Assembly (NCBI GenBank): GCA_009777175.1
Contig: WRMI01000001.1
Coordinates: 108,436 to 172,435 of the forward strand
Direction of reading: 5' to 3'
DNA from: Marinilabiliaceae bacterium
GTDB taxonomy: Bacteria; Bacteroidota; Bacteroidia; Bacteroidales; Marinilabiliaceae
Length of the DNA stretch: 64,000 nt
The translations under genes and the position numbers were made by a program. The notes under the pieces are model-generated. The model was given only the letters and a program-made list of their open reading frames with translations, searched no databases and was not told where the DNA came from. This document shows positions 57,807 to 64,000 of this stretch, one piece after another (positions within the stretch are counted from its first letter, which is position 1; each line of letters starts with the position of its first letter).

Positions 57807-57814
57807 TATCTTTG
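57807..57814 (+). promoter_or_regulatory. -7 promoter element of the chemoreceptor gene
   Basis: TATCTTTG matches TAnnTTTG, 54 bp before the ATG at 57869. With the amidase element it makes a divergent promoter region. Confidence 0.55.
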
Positions 57815-57868
57815 TGCAAATTTTTTATTAATTAATTTATTTAAGAAAAACGTAGAATATTTACCATT

Positions 57869-59380
57869 ATGAAAAAAACAACCAACCAATTGACAATGGT
57901 GGTAACGATCAATTCAATATCAGTTGCCTTTATAATTTTGACAATTATTTCATTTATGCGGGTAATGTATTTGACCGATAAATGTAATAAGGCTGGTGCC
58001 GACCGTTTTGAGCTGACTTATAATGCCAACAGGTTTATGGACGGTTCTGCCTACCTTACCAACGAAGTACGCGCTTTTGCGGCTACAGGAAATATCATTC
58101 ATTATAATAATTATTGGAACGAGATAAATGTCGCCAAAAATCGCGATATTGGCGTTGCGAGGATGAAAGAAATAGGTATTACCAAAGAAGAGGAGGCGAA
58201 AATAGATGCAATGGCAGCCTTGTCCAATAATCTTGTCCCACTCGAAAGTGACGCAATGGATAAAACTAAGGAAGGACTTTTTGATGAAGCCATTGAAGAC
58301 GTTTACGGTGAAGCATATCGTAAATGGATTGGCGAAATTTTGTCCACTAAAAACGAATTCCTTACTATGCTTGATGCACGAGCAGTACACGTGGTAGACG
58401 ATTTAACAACGAGAAGCCACAGAATGCAGATCGTAACTCTTGTCTTTATTGTATTTATCGTTATATTACAGTTAATTAACGTCTATTCGGTATTGGTCAA
58501 AACCATTTATCCAATTAAAGAACTTCAAAAAGAGATGGAAGAAGTGGCAAAAGGAAATTTATCATCTGAATTAAGTTTAACACCTGATACATCAGAAATA
58601 GGTAGGTTAACCAATTCTGTAATAGAAATAAAGAACAATTTAGCTACCTATATTGGAGATATATCCGTTAAACTTAAACATATTGCAGACGGAAATCTCG
58701 ATATTGACCTCGATATTGATTATATAGGTGATTTTGAACCAATTCAATTGTCATTAATAAAAATTCTTGATTCTTTAAATAATGCCTTTTCACAAATACA
58801 GAATTCAACGAATCAAGTATCCTCTGGTTCGAGTCAAGTTGCTGTTGGCGCACAGGTATTAGCACGAGGGGCATCCGAACAGGCGGCATCAGTAGAAAAA
58901 TTGTCAAGTTCGGTTGCATCAGTTGCAGAACGAACGGAATCGAGTGCAAACCTTGCCCAAGAAGCTGTCATTCATTCCAATTCAATACGCAAGGTAATAG
59001 GAGTAATTGCAGAAATTGCGTCTCAAACCAATATCATTGCCCTCAACGCTTCAGTTGAGGCTGCCCGAGCAGGAAAACACGGAAGTGCCTTCGTTGTTGT
59101 AGCAAAAGAAGTCCGAAATTTAGCCCAAAAAACCGCAAAGAGCCTCGAAGATATTAAAAAAGGATTAGACGAAAGCGCAAGACTTATTAATGAGATAGCA
59201 AATGCCGCAAAAGAACAGTCAATGAGCATTAACAATATCAACACCGATATTGGACAAGTGTCGACAATTGTTCAGCAAAATAGCGCAACATCAGAAGAAA
59301 GCGCATCAGCATCCGAAGAAATGAGCGCTCAAGCAGAAATGTTACAAGCACTCGTTTCTCATTTTAAACTTAAAGAATGA
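57869..59380 (+). CDS. Methyl-accepting chemotaxis-type transducer
   Basis: A 503-residue receptor with a first membrane segment at about 10-32, a helical periplasmic sensor (about 33-190), a second membrane segment (about 191-210), a HAMP region ([18 protein letters not shown]) and a C-terminal signalling domain. The conserved hairpin tip is [20 protein letters not shown], in a long coiled coil. It should pass a signal to CheA/CheW, but no che gene is in the window. The C-terminal pentapeptide NWETF-type tether is absent, as in many receptors. Confidence 0.9.
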   Translation: MKKTTNQLTMVVTINSISVAFIILTIISFMRVMYLTDKCNKAGADRFELTYNANRFMDGSAYLTNEVRAFAATGNIIHYNNYWNEINVAKNRDIGVARMKEIGITKEEEAKIDAMAALSNNLVPLESDAMDKTKEGLFDEAIEDVYGEAYRKWIGEILSTKNEFLTMLDARAVHVVDDLTTRSHRMQIVTLVFIVFIVILQLINVYSVLVKTIYPIKELQKEMEEVAKGNLSSELSLTPDTSEIGRLTNSVIEIKNNLATYIGDISVKLKHIADGNLDIDLDIDYIGDFEPIQLSLIKILDSLNNAFSQIQNSTNQVSSGSSQVAVGAQVLARGASEQAASVEKLSSSVASVAERTESSANLAQEAVIHSNSIRKVIGVIAEIASQTNIIALNASVEAARAGKHGSAFVVVAKEVRNLAQKTAKSLEDIKKGLDESARLINEIANAAKEQSMSINNINTDIGQVSTIVQQNSATSEESASASEEMSAQAEMLQALVSHFKLKE

Positions 59381-59467
59381 GTTCTCTTTGGGCATCAGAT
59401 AGGCGGATTTTTTATTATTTTTGTAATTAGTGATTAAAAATTTTCAACTATATTTGAAAAAAAATCT

Positions 59468-61225
59468 ATGAGAAACACTTTTGTATCTTTCATTATATTA
59501 ACATTTTTGCTTGTTTTGCCAGTAGCATCTCAACAAAAAACAACGGACTTTCAAATCGACAGCATTCTCGCTATATTACCGCAGTTGCCCGACACTTCAA
59601 AAATAGAAGCAATGCATAAACTTATAGACCTGACTACAAACTTGCCGTCAGAGAGTTATTATATAAGGATGTTACGCGAAGAAGCGCGAAAACAAAAGGA
59701 TACCAGAAATGAAACTTTTGCCTTACTACGACTTACACAATATTATTACGCGCTTGATACCGACAGTGTCATTATCATTGGAGAAGAAACCAAAAATTTC
59801 GCCCGGTTACATAAACATTATGATTATATGTTTGCAGTAATTTCTACTATCCAAAGGCTTAACATACGTGATGGACAAGTAATAACAGCTCTGCGTTTGA
59901 CCGAAGAAGCAATTATTGAAGCAAAAGAGTTGTATGAAATGATCCCAATTGTTGCACTGTTGAATACGATGGCAATGATTTATTACTCAATAGAACAATA
60001 TGATGAGGCAATGAAATACTGGAAGGAAAGTATCGAGTGGGGAAAAAAAAGAAGAGAGCAAAGTGCGGCAAATATTATAGATAATTACAAATCGTTAGCG
60101 TCCATGAGCATATATTTGGACAAACCGTATGATGCTCTACAATATGCTGATAGTTTGCAAGTTGAAATTGAACACATGAATATTATCTTTCCGATGCGTA
60201 ATACCCAACTTGATATTTTTTATTGTATGTATCACCGAGCAATAGCATACGCTAAGATTAATCAGCCAGAACAGTCGTTTCAGGAAATATGTACTGGGGA
60301 AACCATGTATGAAACACAGTGGAAGGAAAGCAATACAGTATATGGAATATTGTTAGATGACATGTATGGCGCTTATTACCTTTCTACGCGAAACTACGAC
60401 AAATCATTGGAACGTTATAATCGTTTACTTAATTATTATGAAAAAACGAACAGCGAAGTTGGCATTCATTTCACGAAAAAGGAAATTGCCAACGTATACG
60501 CTGAAAAGGGCGACTATAAGGCAGCCAATGAATTGAACCTGCAAATAATGCAAAGAAAAGAAGAACTTAACAAAGAACGGTTTTACGCACAACTAAACGA
60601 AATGCGCACTATTTTTCATTTGGATAGAGCCGAATTCGAAACCCAGCGTAAACAAGTGGAAATAGAACGGCAAAAACTTGTAAATAGAACATTAGCAGGC
60701 TCTTGTTTTGGCTTGGCGCTTGTAGTGGCAATATTAGTATGGAGCCGCAGAAGAATTGCACAAAGAAATCGTGAATTAGTACGCAAATTACAAGAATGGG
60801 CACAAATTCAACCCGAAAAACTTTTAGTCCAAACTTCTGATACAGAACAAAATATCAATGAAAACGAAGAAGTAATTGATGCGATGATAACCGAAGAAGA
60901 TTGGCACTTATTTGAAAATTTTCAAAAAATTATTCAACAAGAATACAAAGATGACTCTACTTCACTTGAGAAAATAGCCGATAAAATGAATGTGAACAAA
61001 AACTATCTGTCGCGTGCTGTTAATCAATGTTCACTAAAAAATTTCAGTACAAATATTAACGAATTCAGAATTAAAGAGGCAATAAAATTAATGTCTACAA
61101 AACCAAAACTTTACTCATTTGAAGGACTCGCCTTTGAAGTAGGTTTCAAAGATAGAAAAACATTTTATACATCATTCAAAAAAAATACGGGATTGACACC
61201 TTCACAATTTAGAAATAGCTTATAA
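59468..61225 (+). CDS. TPR sensor with C-terminal AraC-type DNA-binding domain
   Basis: A 585-residue one-protein regulator: signal sequence or first membrane segment (MRNTFVSFIILTFLLVLPVA), an extracytoplasmic region of TPR-like helices (about 60-385; for example LLNTMAMIYYSIEQYDEAMK), one membrane helix near 413-432 (GLALVVAILVWSRRR) and a cytoplasmic AraC/HTH_18 domain (about 490-585; SLEKIADKMNVNKNYLSRAV, EGLAFEVGFKDRKTFYTSFK). This layout is frequent in Bacteroidota and links an envelope signal straight to transcription. Target and ligand are unknown. No kinase domain is present. Confidence 0.87.
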   Translation: MRNTFVSFIILTFLLVLPVASQQKTTDFQIDSILAILPQLPDTSKIEAMHKLIDLTTNLPSESYYIRMLREEARKQKDTRNETFALLRLTQYYYALDTDSVIIIGEETKNFARLHKHYDYMFAVISTIQRLNIRDGQVITALRLTEEAIIEAKELYEMIPIVALLNTMAMIYYSIEQYDEAMKYWKESIEWGKKRREQSAANIIDNYKSLASMSIYLDKPYDALQYADSLQVEIEHMNIIFPMRNTQLDIFYCMYHRAIAYAKINQPEQSFQEICTGETMYETQWKESNTVYGILLDDMYGAYYLSTRNYDKSLERYNRLLNYYEKTNSEVGIHFTKKEIANVYAEKGDYKAANELNLQIMQRKEELNKERFYAQLNEMRTIFHLDRAEFETQRKQVEIERQKLVNRTLAGSCFGLALVVAILVWSRRRIAQRNRELVRKLQEWAQIQPEKLLVQTSDTEQNINENEEVIDAMITEEDWHLFENFQKIIQQEYKDDSTSLEKIADKMNVNKNYLSRAVNQCSLKNFSTNINEFRIKEAIKLMSTKPKLYSFEGLAFEVGFKDRKTFYTSFKKNTGLTPSQFRNSL

Positions 61226-61472
61226 TAAGGAAGTATTTTTGAGAAGCACTCATAACTTTCTCAACATGAATTTTATCTGCATTGTTTGATTTTGCGATAA
61301 TTATATAATCAATCTATTTCAAAGAGAATTTTTCTTTGAATTGTGTTAATGTAGTAAGTGTGAAAGTTTTATTTTTAAGTGGTTTTCTAAACTAGAAAAC
61401 GATTTTCTTTTCAATTGTTTCTATTTTTCGCGATAAGATTTTATTTCAATTTTTTTTCATAATAAAAATAAT

Positions 61473-61480
61473 TATCTTTG
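61473..61480 (+). promoter_or_regulatory. -7 promoter element of AAA-ATPase/nuclease copy C
   Basis: TATCTTTG matches TAnnTTTG, 46 bp before the ATG at 61527. The rest of 61226-61526 is AT-rich with no gene. Confidence 0.6.
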
Positions 61481-61526
61481 CCGCGCAAATTAAAAAGCTG
61501 CAATAGATAAAAAAAGAGTAAAAATT

Positions 61527-63191
61527 ATGAAAAAGCAAATATTAACCGGCGAAGAGTCCTTTGAAAAGATTATCGAAGGCAATTATTTTTACATCGATAA
61601 AACCTTATTTATCAAAGAATTGTTTGAAAACAAAGGTACCGTTACTCTGGTAACCCGCCCTAGACGTTTTGGAAAAACTCTCAATATGAGTATGTTGAAA
61701 CATTTTTTTGACATAAATAAAGATAGCAAATCTTTGTTTAATGGTCTTAAAATAATGGAACACAAAGATATAATTGAAAAACATCTAAACAAACATCCTA
61801 CAGTTTTTCTTACGTTAAAAACTGTAGAATTTTCTACACATGAAAAATCTATAGAGAAGATAAAGTCCATTGTTTCTTTCATTTGTAGACAAAATCGTTA
61901 CTTATTCGAAAGTGACAGGCTTGATGAACAACAAAAGAAAGGTTTTTATAAGTATTATTCAAAAGAGGCGACTGAGGTAGAACTCCAAGACGCGTTATTG
62001 TTTTTGACAGAGTGCCTATACACCTATCACAAAAAACGTGTTATCGTTTTGCTAGACGAATACGATTCTCCCATTGACGGTTCCGTCAGAAAAGGATATT
62101 ATTCTGAAATGATAGATTTTATGAGAGGATTTTTGGGTAATGTTTTCAAAACTAATGATTTTTTGGAATTTGGCGTATTAACCGGAGTACAAAGAATATC
62201 AAAAGAAAGTTTAATTAGCAGTTTTAATAATCCTTTTGTCTGTGGAATTATGGATAAAGAATTCACTACTTCTTTCGGTTTTACAGAAGAAGAAGTAATA
62301 AAAACTTGCGCAGATTATGAAATAAGTGAAAAATATGATGAAATCAAACAATGGTATGATGGCTATAGATTTGGGGGGCAGGATATGTATAATCCTTGGA
62401 GTATTGTCAGGTATTTAAAATCGCTTGAACGTGACAATTATTGGGTAAACACTGGCTCCTTGAATATTTTGCAAGATGTATTTTCCAAAGGTGACGATGA
62501 TTTAAGAAATGATTTTGCAGGTTTGCTTACAGGCGCACCTATTACAATGTATTTAGAAGATGGAATTACTTACCCGATAAATTACGTAAATTCTAATATT
62601 TTTTGGACAATGTTATTAAATGCCGGATACTTAAAGCCCTGTAACGGTGCCAAAACTGAAAAATTTAATGCAGAATTAGTGAACATGGAAGTCAAAAATA
62701 TTTTTTCACGTTATGCTACTGAGTGGTTTAGTCGTCAAAAAACCACAATATCGAAAACAATACGGGATTTTCTTGATTGTTTGGTAAATGGAGATAAAGA
62801 TGGCGTTACCGACTCCCTCAACAACGAACTGCTCAACAACCCAAGTTGTTTTGATTTTAAAGAAGAAAACAGTTATCACATGTTTATTTACGGGATGTTG
62901 CTTACACTTTCAGATGATTATGCTATTTATTCAAATTCCGAATCAGGAAAAGGACGCTCAGATAGCCTGCTCAAACCTTTTGACAAAGAAAAACCTGCAA
63001 TAGTTGTTGAATTTAAACACACTAATGATGCCAAAAAAGATTTAAAGCAAGAAGCACAAAAAGGTCTGAAACAAATAGAAGAAAAGGCTTATATTCATAA
63101 TTTGAAAAAAGAAGGATATAAGCAAATATACAAATATGGCATTGCATTTCATAAGAAAAATTGTGAAGTGGCGATGGAAATTAGTGGTTAG
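61527..63191 (+). CDS. AAA-ATPase-like / PD-(D/E)XK nuclease protein, copy C (divergent)
   Basis: A 554-residue distant relative of copies A and B. The N-terminus is ILTGEESFEKIIEGNYFYID, Walker A VTRPRRFGKTLNMSML (near 47), Walker B VIVLLDEYDSPI (near 173), and the nuclease-like motif GKGRSDSLL...AIVVEFKH (near 475-495). The conserved Asp and Glu-x-Lys of a PD-(D/E)XK site are present. It belongs to a different subgroup of the same family. The last codons (att agt ggt tag) are a unit of the heptamer repeat array that follows, so its terminal residues and stop are supplied by the repeat. Confidence 0.87.
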   Translation: MKKQILTGEESFEKIIEGNYFYIDKTLFIKELFENKGTVTLVTRPRRFGKTLNMSMLKHFFDINKDSKSLFNGLKIMEHKDIIEKHLNKHPTVFLTLKTVEFSTHEKSIEKIKSIVSFICRQNRYLFESDRLDEQQKKGFYKYYSKEATEVELQDALLFLTECLYTYHKKRVIVLLDEYDSPIDGSVRKGYYSEMIDFMRGFLGNVFKTNDFLEFGVLTGVQRISKESLISSFNNPFVCGIMDKEFTTSFGFTEEEVIKTCADYEISEKYDEIKQWYDGYRFGGQDMYNPWSIVRYLKSLERDNYWVNTGSLNILQDVFSKGDDDLRNDFAGLLTGAPITMYLEDGITYPINYVNSNIFWTMLLNAGYLKPCNGAKTEKFNAELVNMEVKNIFSRYATEWFSRQKTTISKTIRDFLDCLVNGDKDGVTDSLNNELLNNPSCFDFKEENSYHMFIYGMLLTLSDDYAIYSNSESGKGRSDSLLKPFDKEKPAIVVEFKHTNDAKKDLKQEAQKGLKQIEEKAYIHNLKKEGYKQIYKYGIAFHKKNCEVAMEISG

Positions 63192-63259
63192 TGATTAGTG
63201 GTTAGTGATTAGTGGTTAGTGATTAGTGGTTAGTGGTTAGTGGTTAGTGATTAGTGGTT
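63181..63259. repeat. TTAGTGG/TTAGTGA heptamer array
   Basis: About eleven 7-bp units start within the last codons of the AAA-ATPase copy C gene. A short second patch lies near 63325-63342, after a 'cgtgtaattagtggct' dispersed repeat word. Confidence 0.92.
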
Positions 63260-63401
63260 TATGAAAAGTGGATAAAAAATAAAAATGAAAAATTCGTGAA
63301 AATTCGTGTAATTAGTGGCTAAAAAAAGTGGTTAGTGGTTAGTTGATGGCAGGCACTCTCTAATCAAGAATTCCTTTTCCGTTTAAAATATCATCTCAAC
63401 C

Positions 63402-63647
63402 TCAAACCGCTGCATAATGTGCTTTAAGAATTGGTGCATAAAGTCTGAATGCTTTATCCATAACTGACTTCTGCACTTCACCATTTCTATACAGAGCCCC
63501 CTTCTCAAACTGCATCATATCCACTTCTTGAAGTAACTTTTGTTTTTTTTGGGGGTCGGTTTCATTTTTATATTCCCTACACTTCAACGCCCACAAAGTA
63601 GATACAACATCAAGGGCGACATCTAAATCATACGCATTTTCAAACAT
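63402..63647 (-). CDS. Small hypothetical protein
   Basis: An 81-residue, mostly helical, charged protein (MFENAYDLDVALDVVSTLWA, then KREYKNETDPQKKQKLL-like charged stretch and QKSVMDKAFRLYAPILKAHY). I do not recognise the family. It has an appropriately placed -7 element at 63677-63684 and its own intergenic space, which supports a real gene. No signal peptide or membrane segment is visible. Confidence 0.6.
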   Translation of the reverse strand: MFENAYDLDVALDVVSTLWALKCREYKNETDPQKKQKLLQEVDMMQFEKGALYRNGEVQKSVMDKAFRLYAPILKAHYAAV

Positions 63648-63676
63648 ATTTTTATTTTCTAAAAAATTTAAGGGCG

Positions 63677-63684
63677 CAAAATTA
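63677..63684 (-). promoter_or_regulatory. -7 promoter element of the 81-residue gene
   Basis: CAAAATTA on the plus strand reads TAATTTTG on the minus strand, 29 bp before the ATG. Confidence 0.5.
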
Positions 63685-63798
63685 GATGAAATTTTGGGAA
63701 TTTCAAGCGTGTATAATGAAAAAAAATTTTTTACAGAGGAAAGATACTAATATATTTCCAAAAAGTGCTCTTTTTTCATTTTTTCCTCCCTTTTTTAT

Positions 63799-63806
63799 TA
63801 TCTTTG
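63799..63806 (+). promoter_or_regulatory. -7 promoter element leading to the right-edge hairpin
   Basis: TATCTTTG matches TAnnTTTG on the plus strand. No protein frame longer than a few codons follows before the window ends, so the transcript would begin with at least 190 noncoding bases. Confidence 0.5.
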
Positions 63807-63923
63807 CATTTTATTTAAAAATCGTTCTACAATTAAATAATTTATGAAGTTAGAAACGTAAAATTTTATATAACAGATATTTGAGCTTTTTACTCTTATT
63901 CTAAATTCTCGAAATCTAGTAAA

Positions 63924-63997
63924 TTTCATCCGATGAATAAGGGTACGAAAGTTTACACTCATAGAGTGTGAACTGTTCGTGCTTATATCGGATGAAA
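63924..63997. repeat. Long imperfect palindrome (about 32 bp of stem)
   Basis: TTTCATCCGAT (63924-63934) pairs perfectly with ATCGGATGAAA (63987-63997). ATAAG pairs with CTTAT, TACGAA with TTCGTG, and GTTTACACTC with GAGTGTGAAC around an ATA loop. Bulged bases separate the four stem blocks. It could be a structured RNA, a recombination or transposition site, or the end of a mobile element cut by the window edge. Confidence 0.8.
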
Positions 63998-64000
63998 GGG

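Noticed and set aside
63924-63997. Integron attC site
   Set aside because: The folded shape is similar, but the GTTRRRY/RYYYAAC core boxes are not visible and no integrase or cassette is present in the window.

Overview
The window looks like a chromosomal segment of an AT-rich member of the Bacteroidota, probably an uncultured anaerobe of Bacteroidales type. Four lines of evidence support this. (1) Three secreted proteins end in a type IX secretion (T9SS) sorting domain with a YPNP/TPNP start. (2) Many genes are preceded by the Bacteroidota -7 promoter element TAnnTTTG rather than by an E. coli-type -10 and Shine-Dalgarno pair. (3) There is a eukaryote-like GT3 glycogen synthase fused to an alpha-glucan phosphorylase. 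(4) There is a single-chain pyruvate:ferredoxin oxidoreductase, typical of anaerobes. I recognised no rRNA, tRNA, CRISPR array or complete insertion sequence.

Layout. 0-8.4 kb: the 3' part of a CUB/PKD surface protein, ruvX, def, a sigma-54-type response regulator with its histidine kinase, and purD. 8.4-15.9 kb, minus strand: an orphan HicB, a UPF1-like helicase coupled to an M24 aminopeptidase, then the str operon rpsL-rpsG-fusA. 16.3-22.6 kb: a T9SS cargo protein whose start is doubtful, a minus-strand LytTR regulator-LysE exporter-SDR operon, a MORN-repeat protein and lpd. 22.7-30.6 kb is an accessory zone: an AAA-ATPase/PD-(D/E)XK gene, an AlbA_2 ATP-binding regulator, an AmpG-like transporter, remnants of a BRO protein and possibly a YhcG-type nuclease, a VapBC pair whose toxin carries a stop codon, and HigBA. 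31.0-40.8 kb is one 3240-residue T9SS protein with three LamG-like domains. 40.9-45.8 kb is a compact same-strand cluster: a broken AAA-ATPase fragment, a BRO protein, a prolyl-oligopeptidase-like peptidase and a second full AAA-ATPase/nuclease gene. 45.9-57.7 kb is core metabolism and envelope: rimO, nifJ-type PFOR, glycogen synthase/phosphorylase, rpe and a cell-wall amidase. 57.9-64 kb: a chemoreceptor, a TPR-AraC regulator, a third AAA-ATPase/nuclease gene, a small unknown gene and, at the edge, a promoter followed by a long hairpin.

The most unusual property is the density of small repeats. Heptamer and octamer arrays, a 52-bp tandem triplet, a 'cacaaagg' dispersed family and REP-like palindromes fill most gaps. 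In several places they reach into genes: they supply stop codons, and one has been inserted in frame in a T9SS sorting domain. The AAA-ATPase/PD-(D/E)XK family is also remarkable, with three full members and one fragment in 64 kb and a mosaic identity pattern between two of them. No complete, clearly novel multi-gene system is provable from this window. The best leads are the mosaic ATPase/nuclease family, the BRO-linked operon, the tandem operator before the LytTR regulator, and the promoter-plus-hairpin at the right edge.
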